From Stereocaulon alpinum (Eukaryota; Ascomycota; Lecanoromycetes; Lecanorales; Stereocaulaceae), in NCBI GenBank assembly GCA_018257865.1, contig JAEUBA010000167.1, forward strand, positions 1 to 35,206: a stretch of DNA of 35,206 nucleotides. Reading direction: 5' to 3'. Below are positions 23,217 to 34,063 of this stretch, piece by piece (position 1 is the first letter of the stretch; each line of letters opens with the position of its first letter). Below the pieces are notes generated by a model. The model ran no database searches. It was not told the DNA's origin and was given only the letters and a program-made list of their open reading frames with translations. A program made the position numbers and the translations under genes.

Positions 23217-23303
23217 ATAGTATCGCCCTAGTAAGTACCGAACATTTTGAGTTTTACCCTTAGGGGTTCAGCGGTAACTGCGCCTATAGTTACCGGGTTG
23301 ATA
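23217..23303 (-). repeat. TRIM-2 right LTR, second part
   Basis: 87 bp completing the LTR after the minisatellite B insertion. It ends GGGTTGATA before the TAATT duplication and keeps more TG (cattttgag, ggttgata) than the left LTR. Confidence 0.88.
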
Positions 23304-24597
23304 TAATTTTAGAATTATACCTCTCTCTCCTACTACCTTTAGTAGCTCGTCTACTATAGCGTAGTATATTATTCGTCCTAAGTTATTCTAATATAGGTAG
23401 TATAGGTTAAAGTCTCTTATAATTATATATTTACCCTTATTCCCTAGCGCCTCCTCTAGGTTTAGGATAGTTATTAGGCTATCCTTTAATATATAGCTTA
23501 CTAGTAAGGGGTTATAGATATTATATACTTATACCTTCTCCCCTAGTAGCCCTCTAGTATTCTTTATTCTAGCCTTAGTATCCTTCTAAGTCCTTTTAAC
23601 TTAGATCTATAATAAGTATAAGTCGCCTCCTTAGTATACTACCCCCTAGCTATTAGGATTTATCCTCTTATTTATATAGAAATACGTCCTAGCCTTTAGG
23701 TCTCCCCTATAGGCTAGGTAGAACTTAGTTATACTTATATTATATAAGGTTTTATTTATTAGGTTATATACTAGCTCCTAGATCGCTAATACGTTTATAT
23801 CTTTTATATCTTTATTTTTAAGAAGTAGTACTATTACTATATCCTTCTTCCTTTATATAGTATATTCTCCTACACTGCCTAGAGCTTAGCGACACTTGAA
23901 GGGAGCTTATTAAAGAGGTAGAGACTTATAATATTAGGATTATACTGGCTGAGGTTACCGGTATAAGAGCGGCTGCGAGATAGCTGGTTAGGTTAGGATT
24001 CCTAACGCAGTATCGACTTACTAGGGAATAGCTCTCCTAGTCTAAACTCCCTATTAGAGTAGAACCGGCAATAAAAACCCTAAAGATAAAGAAGCCTAAG
24101 CGTAAGTAGAAGCTAAAGGCGGCGGAGCTACCGGAGTATTATAAGGCCTATTAGGGTAACGGAGATTATTATTACTAGTGTTATAGAGCCTAGCGGCGAG
24201 GTCGGATAGGCGGAGTAGAACGATAAGTAAGCTAATAAGCGAAAGTTTTTAGCTAGAAGGGGCGACTCTAGAAAGGTTTCTTTCACGTCTAGAGGGCCTT
24301 TAACCCCCCTAGATTTCCTAATAATGTAAGAGAACACCCTTATTAGTATATATAGATACTAGAATAGGCGTATAAATCAATCAATCAATCTTCCTTTATA
24401 TATTATACTATAGTATTTTTAGGTAGGGTATATCCTTTATTAGGTAAGGGCTACTTAGACGTTCTATTATATTTAGATAATCTTAATAGTCTTTACTACT
24501 CCTAAAGTCTACTTAAGGGTATTTATTAGACTAATCTTTTCTATAGATAAGGGCTATTACCCTTACTCCGCTTTAAAGAGGGTTATTAGTTATCCCC
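23304..24597 (-). pseudogene. LINE-2 endonuclease region, with one nested insertion
   Basis: LINE-2 sequence at 23304-23859 and 24389-24597, parallel to about 8930-9665 of LINE-1. The segment equivalent to GDFN lies near 23410-23440 and reads RDFNLY, so the first Gly is lost. The N-terminal part of the domain (KKDIVI, LLLKNKDIKDI) is at about 23790-23850. The truncated LINE 23860-24388 sits within it. Confidence 0.8.
23860..24388 (+). mobile_element. 5'-truncated LINE copy, plus strand, lightly mutated
   Basis: A 529-bp 3' fragment of the same LINE family as LINE-1, in the opposite orientation, corresponding to LINE-1 5747-6280. It is flanked by the 14-bp duplication TCTTCCTTTATATA (23846-23859, 24389-24402) and ends in (AATC)n. 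5' truncation with target duplication is the classic LINE outcome. It retains many CA/TG sites where LINE-1 has TA (for example cactgcctagagc, cgacacttgaagg), so it escaped most RIP or arrived late. Its frame carries the end of ORF2 (EVTGIRAAAR, RLGFLTQYRLTRE) with only a few TAG stops. It then runs through the 3'UTR. Confidence 0.9.
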
Positions 24598-25199
24598 AGC
24601 TAGCGATAGAGACACACCTATACGCGGTGCTGGCTACGAACCTGAATACCTATTCAGAGCTGAGATATCTCCCCTAATATATTGCAGGTTAAACGATATT
24701 AAGACGTCGCGTGGTTGCTGAGAACTCTGTGCAGAGTTTTTCGGGCAACGCGATAATACCTACCCCAACTCTACTATAACTATTATACCTCCCCTACGAT
24801 CGAGACTAGACAGCAAGAATTAGTATCAGGTATAATATCTCAGCCTAATAAGTAAAGAGCACAGGCAACACCTACCCAGCCGTTAATTCAAAAAATCTAA
24901 TATCTACGTACGCTCGATACGTATCTACCAGTTAAGACTAACGCGCAGTCTATCCTAGGGGAAGGCTAGGGTTATAGGTATATAGGACTAAGAGAAGGAT
25001 ATACTAAGTTATAAATTAAAAGGCGTATTTTAGAAAAGGACGGCCCCTATCTAAGTAGCTAGGCAAGCCTTTAGTATAAGCAGCGCCGTATAACTATAAT
25101 TATAAGCTGAAGGGTTAGCTCCCCCCTAAAGCAAAGTATATAAGGATAGAAGTAAGTACTATCTAATACGACCAGCGGGATATTATACCATCCGATTCT

Positions 25200-25300
25200 T
25201 TATATAAGTATAGGCCTCCTAGGCGGTATATATAGCTTCCCCCCTTTCTCGTATCCTCAACCAGCAAACCACCGAACAGCTAAATCCAGTACTACTACGG
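25200..25300 (+). promoter_or_regulatory. Possible Pol II promoter and leader in the retroposon
   Basis: Two TATA-like stretches (tttatataagtata near 25198-25212 and ggtatatatag near 25225) are followed by a pyrimidine-rich run (ttcccccctttctcg) and then an A/C-rich leader (caaccagcaaaccacc). This arrangement is common upstream of fungal genes. The evidence is compositional only. Confidence 0.3.
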
Positions 25301-25388
25301 ACACTAATAAACACTACTAATCAGCGCTAATAACTCAAACCCTTACAGAACAGCTATACACCCCCTCCTCCCCCCCCCCCGTATTAAT

Positions 25389-25595
25389 ATAGTAAAGGTT
25401 AAAGAAAGTTATAAGGCGCTTAGCGCTATAATAAAGTCGAAGGATATAGAAGAATACAGCAGGGTCCTTAAGAGCTAAGTATAGTATAAAGGGCGTATAT
25501 TATAGTTAGTATTAGAAATAATATTATAGAGCGCTCAGCATAATATTAAAGAATATAGTTAAGAGTTACCGGTGTTAAGGAGGCCTAGGGTGTAA
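25389..25595 (+). pseudogene. Degenerate 68-codon frame in the retroposon, unknown product
   Basis: After the C-run at about 25362-25380 a frame begins with ATA at 25389 (a RIP outcome of ATG) and runs to TAA at 25593-25595. It has five internal TAG/TAA stops that RIP of CAG, CAA or TGG could have made. Readable pieces include VKVKESYKALSAIIKSKDIE near the start and AQHNIKEYS further on. The composition is Lys/Glu/Ser-rich and possibly helical. I do not recognise a family. It may be a small element protein or a captured host fragment, or chance. Confidence 0.3.
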
Positions 25596-25784
25596 TCCCC
25601 AGACCAAAAGCAATTATATCGTTAAGGATAAGCGGGAGTTTTTATCTAGGTACTATACTATAGTTTCTCTTGCGGCTAGGAAAGGTATACTACGTGTACC
25701 ATCTACTAGTTTCATAAATAATGTAATAGAACACCCTTATTAGTATATATAGATACTAGAATAGGCGTATAAACCAATCAATCA

Positions 25785-26964
25785 ATTAGTTATCCCCTTT
25801 TTACTATCTCCTTAGTTCCTTTCTAAGGCTTATTTATTATATCCTCTAAAGCCTTCCTCTTCCCTTTAGAGATTACTTTACGCTACCCTTTTAAGCTAGT
25901 CTTTTTTAGTATTACTAATATAGGCTTTACTAAGTATTACTTTAGGGTCTCTTTAAAGTATTTTAACTTATACTTAATTCTCTACTTAGCCTTAGTATTC
26001 TCTTTTTACTAGATTAAGTAGGTTTTACTCTATACTAAGTACTCCCCTTTATATACTATATATACTTAAGCTTACTACTAGCTCTTTCTATATAATTATT
26101 AGTTATATAGTTTTAGGCGTATATCCTATAGTAGGTAAGGTATTTATACGCCTTAGTAATATATCTATACCTATAGTAGTTAAAGTACTACTTAAGGGCG
26201 ACTTCTCTCTCTTAGTAATTATAAAAGAGGAGGCTATTCTCTACTACTATCCCCTCTATAATAAGCCGGTTCGCCGCCTTTAAGCTTAAGACCTTAATTA
26301 TTAGTATAGAGAATCTCTTCTCCCTCTTAAGTATATTTAGCTTTAATATAAATATAGGCTATTTAGCCTTTATTATCTTTAACTTTAAGTAAAACTTCTT
26401 ATTATCTTTTCTTAAGGTTTTAAAGATCCCCTATTAGTCCTTTATATCTATTTTTTTTTTACTCTATAGATTATTATTATTATTATCTCTTAAAGAACTT
26501 TTACTAACCTATAAAGTCTCCTTACCTACCTATTATCGCTCTCTAACTTCTCCCTAGCCTTTACTAAGGCTATTTAGAGAATAATATCCCCCCTTATAAT
26601 CCTCCTTATTATAATAATCTCCTTAGCTACTCCCTCTACTCCCCTAAATATTTATACTAGTTAAGGAAGAGTTATTATAGCTATCTATATCTTTTTACTA
26701 ATATTATTAATCCTAACCGTTACCTACTTCGCTTTCTTAATATCTTTTACCTTAGGTATAGCTAAGTAGATAGTATTTTAGCCCCTTTAGGCTATATAAA
26801 CTATATCCGCCTAGCTATTATTTACCCTTTTAGTTAAGTAGTCTTTACACGTTAATTAGCTATAATACTCCTTTATAGTATATCTTTTAGTAGTATTCTC
26901 CTATATATACTCCGTAATCCTTTCTACTATATTTTAGAAGAAGCTTTATATAATCTTATTTATA
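25785..26964 (-). pseudogene. LINE-2 ORF1 relic
   Basis: Parallel to LINE-1 about 9653-10846. The zinc-knuckle block occurs near 26120-26210 with Cys and His codons again converted to Tyr. The segment is bounded by the 13-bp duplication of the retroposon on the left and by Helitron-2 on the right; the remaining 5' end of LINE-2 is at 33699-34050. Confidence 0.75.
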
Positions 26965-28089
26965 TCTTTCTTCTAATAACAGATTATAAGGATATTCGGA
27001 GTAATTCCGCGTTTACAGCTAATTAGATTACCCCTATATTCTAAACTACGCTTTTAGGCCTAGCGTCTTTATAGCGCCTTTAACTACTAAAAGTTAAATC
27101 TATATTATAACTTCTTCGCAGTAATACCTCGCGCTATATTCGTTATATAATATCTAGATAATTTTATAAGTTTTAAAGTCAGCTATTAGCTTACTTACGT
27201 ATTAAGAATTATTAGAATCAGCCTATTTACGTAATAGTTATAAGCAAAAGAAGTGTTCTCCTAATATTTTATAGGTACTGCGGGCTCGCTAGTAATTACT
27301 AAGCTTAATACTTAGCGCCCCTTCTTAAAAAACCCTTAAGTAACTCCTATATTTACTACTACTCTACTATTCTACTATAATATAGCCCTACGACCTCGTA
27401 ACGTCTTTACTAGTACCGGTAGTATATATAATAAGGTATCTATTACGAGTAATTAAGCTCCGAAGCTTTAGGTACGTATATATATTAATCCTATAGAGTA
27501 AGCTACGCGTCTAGTTAATTAAAAGTATTAGAATTCGTCTATACTACTTAGAGACCTCCTAAATAATACTATTAACGGTAGAATATAAGGCTAGGGTAGG
27601 GGGAAACGTACTAGGACCGCTTAGAGTACTAGGAACCTTAATATTACTACTATAAGTTAGTAGGCAGAAATTTATAATATATAGAGAAGGTAGATTATTT
27701 AACTATAGCAGTAGAACGCCTATCTACGGCCTTACCCTACCTAATTAGGTATCTAATAAGTTCTCTAAGTAGTTATACCGCCCTATAATCTAGAGGATTT
27801 AAGCCTACCTAAGTACTAAGATTCTTCTTCTAAAGACGAAGTACCTCTACTATAACTATAATATTACCTCCGCTAGTAACGGAGATACGCCTAGGAGGTA
27901 TAGGAGAATAGCGAGGAATATATACTATATTAGTAATATTACCGTCGACCGTATTAGCGCTGTAATACTATAGATAAGGGTAGTAGAACTCTACCTACTA
28001 CGTATCTATATACTTAACTACTATAAGTATATATTAATCTCCTAAAGTATATTATATTACTATAGTTCTTTAATCTAACTAATAAATAT

Positions 28090-31000
28090 CCTTATTACTA
28101 CGCCTTCTCTTTTAAGGGTAAGCGTCTTTCTACTAAATAGTAGTAGTACTATTAGAATAGTATAATTAATATCTAAGTACCTAACTTACCTAACTTCGAA
28201 TTCCTTAAATAACTACCCGAAGGTAACCCTAAGCGTTAAGTTCTTATATTAAATAAGCTGTTTTATAAGGTAGAATATATATTAGATAGTTAGGACTATA
28301 TCCTAGACCCTTATTAGCTAGGGTAGTTTAAGATAAAACGGACTACCCGTAGTACTATATTTATTAAGAGAGCCTTAAACTATAATAACCTACTTTCTTT
28401 TACTAGTAAGGGCGTAGATAAGATAGATTATTAAGTTAGGCGGATTATATATAAGATCTAAGGGGGGATATATTACGCTATTAGTCTACTTTTACCTAAA
28501 GATAGCGTTACTAAGAGATATACTTAGTACTACTTTATTAATAATAGCTAGGATTAAGTAGACACCTATATAATATATACTAGGTAGGTCGAAAGATCTA
28601 TTAATACAGATATAGTACTTCTTCTTTAGCGACTTCTTTAAGATATTAACCCCTATATATAAAGCTTTAAGACTTGCTAGGAACGCTTATTAGATAATAA
28701 GGTAAGATACCCTTTATAGACTATAAACGTCCGTATTATATAATATAACCCTAAGGGTGCTAATCGTAGTATATATAACCGCCCTATATCTAGTAAGATA
28801 GCCTATATTATAATTACTCCTCCCGACGGCGCGAAGGGACGTATTATATAAGATATTCGTATTAAAGTTAAGGGTAGGGGCCTTATAAGGGTCCCTAAAT
28901 AGTACTTATCCTATATACCCTTATAGTATATCCTACCTTTCCCTTATAGGGAATAGAGCTAGTATAATAGTCTACTACTATAGGGATATAATAGGCTCCT
29001 AAAAGGATATCTCCTTACTACTCATAGGTTAAATATAAGGTAGGGAACTACTTAGTACTATAATATATATTAGGACCCCGACCGGCCTAAGTATAGTAAT
29101 AAGGAGGAAGAGCCTAAAAGAGATAAAGCTATACTAAGAGGTCGTAGAGGGTCTATATAGGTTACTAAGAGTTAAATCTATCGCTATTAGCTATAGATAA
29201 GCCTAATTTATATCTTTTAAACGTCTACCCTTATATTAGTAAGATTATCTTTTCCAGTACTTACCTTCTTCTATTAGTTTTCTTCTAAAAAGCGTCGCAC
29301 CCCCCCTATACTATCTTAGTAATACCCCTATAAGTACTAGATATACGGCGCTTTAAAGTAGTAGCTATAGATGTCGCTATTAATAGTTACGGAAGATATC
29401 TATTAGCCGGTATAACTAAGCTAGATATAGAGAAGAATTTCGTTCTAAATATAATTTCTATAGAACTATTAATATATTACTTAAAAAGGTACTAAAATAA
29501 TCGACGACTAGAGAGCTTATATTATATTTTCCGTATTTTTAAGTTTTTAAAATAAGATTTCTCTATAGGGTAGACCTTATAAGATTTAATATTTTAAAGA
29601 ATTCTTCTACTAATACTATAATAGTACTATAATAGTAGATTCTCTTAATTACTCTATTCTAAGCGTCTTTTTAGCTACTTTATTACTAACGCTTATACTA
29701 CTATTAAATAGAATAACCTAAATTAGTATATTAAGTATTAGTATAAAATTCGGGTACTTAGCTATAAAGGCTTAATTAATTAACTATATAATAATCCGGA
29801 TTTAGGGCTTAGCGATCTTAGTAGTAAGGTTACTATTCTATTATCTAGTATAGCCGGTAGCCCTAGAGCTATAAAGGTAGATATAGAGGACGCTTTAATA
29901 ATAGTACGGTATTAAGGTAATCCTACCTTCTTTATTACTTTTATATATAACCCGAATTAGGCTAACGTCCGCCGTTCTATTTAACTTAGTTTATCGACGA
30001 CGGAGGTTTATAATATATAGGTATAGGTTTTTAATATAAAGCTTTAGGAGCTTTTTAAGGATCTTTTTAAGAGATATATCTTAGGCGTCTATATTAGTTA
30101 TTACTATATAGTCGAATTTTAAAAGCGAGGTCTACTATATACCTATATCCTTCTTATTATTTATAAGGAGGATAAAATTAGATATATCTCTTAGATTAAT
30201 AACGCCGTTTAGGCTGTTATTCCTAATAAGACGAAGGACTTAGTACTCTATAAGTTAGTAACTACTTATATAATCTATCGCTATTACTCAGCCTCCGATA
30301 TCTACTAGGATAAAGAGAAGAACTAATACTCTAAGTTCTTCCCTAAGGATATTTATAATAAGTTATCGTTCGATCCTAACAGAGTATACCCGTATTATCG
30401 ACGCCTATATATAGAGCCTACCCTAGAGGGCTATACTAACTAATAGGTTATTCCTTATAACCCCTAGCTTCTAAAGAAGTACTATACTTATCTAAATATT
30501 AAGATCTACGCCTTTATTAAGTCTATATTTTACTTATTTAAGTACGTCTATAAGGGTCTAGACTAGGTAAATATTTCGGTTACTTAATTAATAATAGTAC
30601 CTTAGGGGAACCTTATACCGCTAGGGTAGTAACGGCTAGAGCCTCTATTAGTTAATAAGGTTACCGAATTCTATAAAAGTTATTAGATAGGAAGCTCCGA
30701 AGCTTACTAGAAGATCTTTAGGTTTAGTATAGGGGGGATTAAGCCTTATATTAAACGGCTATAGATTTATTTACCTAAGGAGTAGTAGATTAGCGTTAAT
30801 TTAGATAGGGAGACTACTAAGACTATTCTTAATAAGGACTTATTATATAAGATATAGTTAACGGAGTTCTTTAAGATAAATTATCTTATAAAGGAAGCCT
30901 TAGAGAACGATTAGTCCCTACTATTTTAAAGAAAAAACGGGTAAGCCTACTTTCTAGATATAAACCCCCTTAATTACCTATATAACGAATTTCCTATATA

Positions 31001-33245
31001 TTTTATATAGGATAAGAGGAAACGGATATAGTATATTCGTAAAAAGGGGGAGGTAATTAGATATATATATATAATTAGTCCTAAGTAGGGTAATTTATAC
31101 TATTACCGACTCCTTCTTACCTACTATTAGGGGGTGGTATTATTTAATAATCTACGGACTATTAACGGCGAGCTTCTAACGTATAAAGTAGCCTATGTTC
31201 GACTTAGATTAGTAGAGAATAATAAGTACTGCGTTAAGGTATTAGAGGAAGTAAAGACTCTTTACTTACTAATAGTACTATAAGGTCTTTTTATAACTAT
31301 TCTATTAGAACTATACCTAGAGGACCCTCTAGTACTTTAGGAGAAATTTAAAGTAAGGTATATATCTGTTTTTATTACTATAGTTATTATTTTTCTATCT
31401 AAGTTAGACTGCAGTCTATATCTAAGTTAGACTATAGTCTATATCTAAGTCGGATTATATTCTCTATCTAAGCTAGCCTATATATTCTAATCTTTAAAAT
31501 AGTATATCGGATAACTATACCTATATATTAAATAAGTATTTCGCCTATTATATAGATATCCTCTAGGGCTATAAGGACGAACGTATATAAGACCTAGTAT
31601 TTTAAGCTAAGTAATATACTCTATATTTAATTTTAGGCTAGTTAGACTACTAGTCTACTATTAAAAGTAGTCTTAGCCTAAAGCTATTTAACCTTCCGCT
31701 AGTTATTATTCTATTTAATCTTCTATATAAATCGCGAATCTAAAACCGTCTACTCTGCGAGGAGATATCTTATAATATTATACTAGAAGATATAGAAGTT
31801 AAATAGTAGAAGTTTAATACTAACTAATACCTAGCAGCCGAAAAGGTTATAGCCGTAGTAGATAAGAATAAGAATAATAAGTTTAGTATAGGCGTACTAT
31901 TCTTTTTAAACGGCGCTAGCGGTACTAGGAAGACTATAGTCTAGAATACTATTTTAAAGAAGCTTTATTCTTAAAAGTATATTACTTTAGCTATAGCCTC
32001 TTTAGGTATCGCTATAACCTTACTAGATAGTAGACGTACTACCTATTTATAATTTAAGATCCTATTAGACGCTAAGAGTATATCTAGTTATAGTATTTAA
32101 AAAGGGACTAATCTTATAGAGTTAATTAAGCGGGCTTATATTATCTTCTAGGATAAAGTACCTATATAGAGTTATTTCGCTATTAAATACGTTAGCCGTT
32201 CTTTATAGGATATTTGCGGTAATAACGGGGCTTACTTTAGTAGTAAGGTCGTTTACTTTTACGGCGATTTCTATTAGACCTTACTAGTAGTCCTAGAGGG
32301 GATTATAAGCGTTATTATTAATACCTATATCTAAAAGGCGGCGTTCTAGGATAAGGTAACTATTCTTCAGCTTACTACTAATATACGTCTAAGTAATAGA
32401 GGTCTTACTAAAGAAGGTAGGTAGCGAATAGTAGAATTTACTAAAGCTCTCCTATATATTAGTAATAGTAAAGGTAATATAGTCGACCTAATTACTAAGG
32501 ATAAGAAGTCTCCCTAAAAATATAGATACCTACTAAGGAATACTATAGACGTACTAATTAATAAGATTTACCCCGCTATTAGTAGAGATCTTCTAGACCA
32601 GCGCTATCTAACTAAATAAGTAATTCTAGCTATTATAAATAAGGATATCTAGAGAGTTAATAACTATATTCTTAACCGTATATAAGGCGCCTACTATAAA
32701 TACTAGAGTTTTAATTAAGCGGTAAACCCTAAGGAAAACGAGATATTCCCTAATAAGTATTAGAATAAATTCTATAAGCCCTTACTACTACTATATAAGC
32801 TACGGTTAAAGGTAGGGACGCTAGTAATATTAATAAGGAACCTTAAATTACTCTATCTCTATAATAGGACCTATATTCTACTTACTAAATATAGGAGATA
32901 TATCCTTAAGGGTAATATTATAGGTAGGAGTTTCGACGGTAGTAAGGTAGTCTTATATAAGATCCCTTTATAGTCTAAGGATAGTAATAAGTATATCCTT
33001 ACCCTATTTACCCGTAAGTAGTTCCCTATATACCCTACCTTTATAATAACTATTAATAAGTCGTAGGGCTAGTTAATAAAGTATATAGGACTTAACCTAC
33101 GGTCCCGTCTAGTATTTACCTATATATAATTCTATATTAGCAACTCGCGCGTTACTATAGAGTCGAACCTATATATAATTAGCTCGGATTCGGACGAGTA
33201 TATTAGGTATAAGCTTATAAATAACCTAGTCTATAAGTAGGTACT
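28090..33245 (+). pseudogene. Helitron-2 Rep/helicase, all domains recognisable, dead
   Basis: RepHel transposase relic. The N-terminal Helitron domain is at about 28350-28520 (ALNYNNLLSFTSKGVDKIDY, later GGIYYAISLLLPKDS, RYTQYYF). In the Rep domain the HUH motif at 30126-30149 reads RGLLYTYI in place of RGLPHAHI. FPKDIYNKLSFDPNRVYPYYRR is near 30330-30400, and the catalytic-Tyr motif FYLFKYVYKGLD at 30528-30563 is intact. The Pif1-type helicase has LLCEEISYNI near 31755, Walker A FLNGASGTRKT at about 31903-31935 (Gly-Lys-Thr now Arg-Lys-Thr), Walker B as IIF.DKVP near 32140, YGDFYQTLLVV near 32265, TTNIRLS near 32370, TINKSQGQ at about 33050-33075, and YISNSRVT near 33135 (families have YVALSRVT). 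Stops occur throughout. Start and end are approximate. Confidence 0.9.
31395..31482 (+). repeat. Four 23-bp tandem units between Rep and helicase
   Basis: Units begin c(t)atctaagttagact and contain the palindromes agactgcagtct and agactatagtct. They sit in the linker between the Rep and helicase regions. Because 23 is not a multiple of three they would shift the frame, so they may have arisen after inactivation or mark an interdomain break. Confidence 0.75.
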
Positions 33246-33493
33246 GCTGTAGGTCTAGTACTCGTAGGACGGTTACAGCTAGTAGGAGTTACTTAGGGGT
33301 TAGATTTTACTTAGTATAGAGGTCTAAGATAGCTGTTACTATTAGGGGCTAGCCTAAAGCGATTCGATAGGGGTATTAATTAACTAGGAGAATATATCTA
33401 AGGAAGGAAAGCTATATATATAGAGCGTATATATAATATATTAGGGGTGTAGCTCTGTAGGCGCTAAGGCTAAAGGGGACTAGCGTCCGGTTT

Positions 33494-33532
33494 AGGCTAA
33501 ACCTAGGCTAAACCTAGGCTAAACCTAGGCTA
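33494..33532 (+). repeat. 11-bp tandem repeat in the Helitron-2 3' tail
   Basis: About three and a half copies of aggctaaacct, ending in aggctaggg. It lies in the non-coding 450 bp (33246-33698) between the helicase and the 3' terminus, which otherwise shows no gene. Confidence 0.8.
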
Positions 33533-33665
33533 GGGTTATAAGGACTATTAAGTAATAAAAAGTTAGCCCGTAATACTTAGACTATTAATAGAGAACTTTC
33601 TAAATCTACTTAGTAAATTTTGTAAATCGAGTATTAAATAAGCGAGATATAGCCGGTTTAATTAT

Positions 33666-33684
33666 TAATCTTCTATAAAGATTA
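33666..33684 (+). repeat. Helitron-2 terminal hairpin
   Basis: TAATCTT, loop CTATA, AAGATTA: a perfect 7-bp stem 14 bases before the inferred 3' end. Helitrons typically have such a hairpin about 10-12 bases from the terminus, where it acts as the replication stop. Confidence 0.8.
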
Positions 33685-34050
33685 CGGGTACTAACTTGTT
33701 TACTTATAATATCCCTTAGACCTTTTTTATAAACTTTAGTAGCGCCTACTCTATAACTTTTATATATTATATTCTTTCTTTAATTCTTTCCCTACCTTAA
33801 GGGCCTTATAGACTTTTAGTAGGTTTCTACTATTATCGCTATTACCTTATTATTATATTAGGACGCGTTCCTTATCTACCTTTACTACTAATACCTCCCT
33901 TCTCTCCTCTCCCCCTATCTTATATTATTTTACTAGGTTCGTAACTTAGTATAATCGCTCGTCTAGCCTAGTAGGCCTATTCGCCCGTTATACTCGTTAT
34001 TATCGCTATCTTTTTATATTAGGGCTATTATTTATAGATAGTTAGCTCTT

Positions 34051-34063
34051 TACTAAGCGACTT
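34051..34063. repeat. Right target-site duplication of LINE-2
   Basis: Second copy of TACTAAGCGACTT (14783-14795). Confidence 0.95.

Larger units (their letters stand above)
20739..23303 (-). mobile_element. TRIM-2: miniature LTR element, reverse copy, itself interrupted
   Basis: The same element as TRIM-1 in opposite orientation, flanked by TAATT (20734-20738, 23304-23308). Left LTR 20739-20891 (153 bp, TGTTAGGG...GGTTAATA). The right LTR is split into 21493-21558 and 23217-23303, together 153 bp, by a minisatellite insertion at 21559-23209 with a 7-bp duplication. Without that insertion the element is 907 bp, 126 bp shorter than TRIM-1, which equals one internal tandem unit. It lies in LINE-2 only 17 bp from the end of the minisatellite A element. 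Confidence 0.88.
24598..25784 (+). mobile_element. Non-autonomous retroposon sharing the LINE 3' tail
   Basis: A 1187-bp insertion in LINE-2 flanked by the 13-bp duplication ATTAGTTATCCCC (24585-24597, 25785-25797). Its last 65-70 bp, including the gaacacccttattagta block, the aggcgtataaa block and the (CAAT)n end, match the LINE 3' end almost exactly. The remaining 1.1 kb has no similarity to LINE-1. This suggests a passenger mobilised by the LINE machinery through a common 3' tail, as known for SINE-LINE pairs. It is long for a SINE and no internal Pol III boxes in the right orientation were found. It keeps many CA/TG, so it is young or lightly RIP-mutated. A second copy starts at 35083. 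An alternative is a distinct LINE family truncated at its 5' end. Confidence 0.75.
26965..33698 (+). mobile_element. Helitron-2: complete autonomous-type Helitron, RIP-inactivated
   Basis: A 6734-bp insertion in the 5' part of LINE-2, located by rejoining cttatttata (ends 26964) to tttacttata (starts 33699) as in LINE-1, with no target duplication. The element starts with TC after an A (A|TC) and ends ...CTAACTTG, preceded by a 7-bp-stem hairpin 14 bases from the end. This is the Helitron signature, although the last four bases CTTG differ from the usual CTRR. It contains a single long degraded RepHel frame. The 5' 1.1 kb (26965-28090) shows no gene. The start resembles the Helitron-1 terminus, so the two belong to related families in opposite orientation. 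Confidence 0.9.
14796..34050 (-). mobile_element. LINE-2: second Tad1-like LINE, interrupted by nested insertions
   Basis: Same family and strand as LINE-1, with the (GATT)n-type tail at 14796 and 5' end at 34050. LINE-2 sequence survives in seven pieces: 14796-16640, 17674-18999, 20722-20738, 23304-23859, 24389-24597, 25785-26964 and 33699-34050. Joined, they follow LINE-1 from end to end. The interruptions are described as separate elements. The first 34 or so bases at the 5' side differ from LINE-1 in detail. Both LINEs are deeply RIP-mutated; LINE-2 differs from LINE-1 mostly by further transitions. Confidence 0.93.

Noticed and set aside
24128..24337. Open frame of 69 codons on the minus strand, nearly the same protein as at 5803-6009
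   Set aside because: Antisense shadow of the truncated plus-strand LINE 23860-24388. The similarity is explained by the repeat, and its C-terminal part diverges as RIP would produce.
24640..24660. tRNA-like B box (ggttcgtagcc on the minus strand) at the start of the retroposon
   Set aside because: Wrong strand for a Pol III-driven element ending at 25784, one mismatch at an invariant position, and no A box at proper spacing.
25362..25380. Poly-C run as a processed-transcript or G-quadruplex signal
   Set aside because: Only one long run on that strand and no further G/C tracts at quadruplex spacing. It is likely a simple homopolymer expansion.
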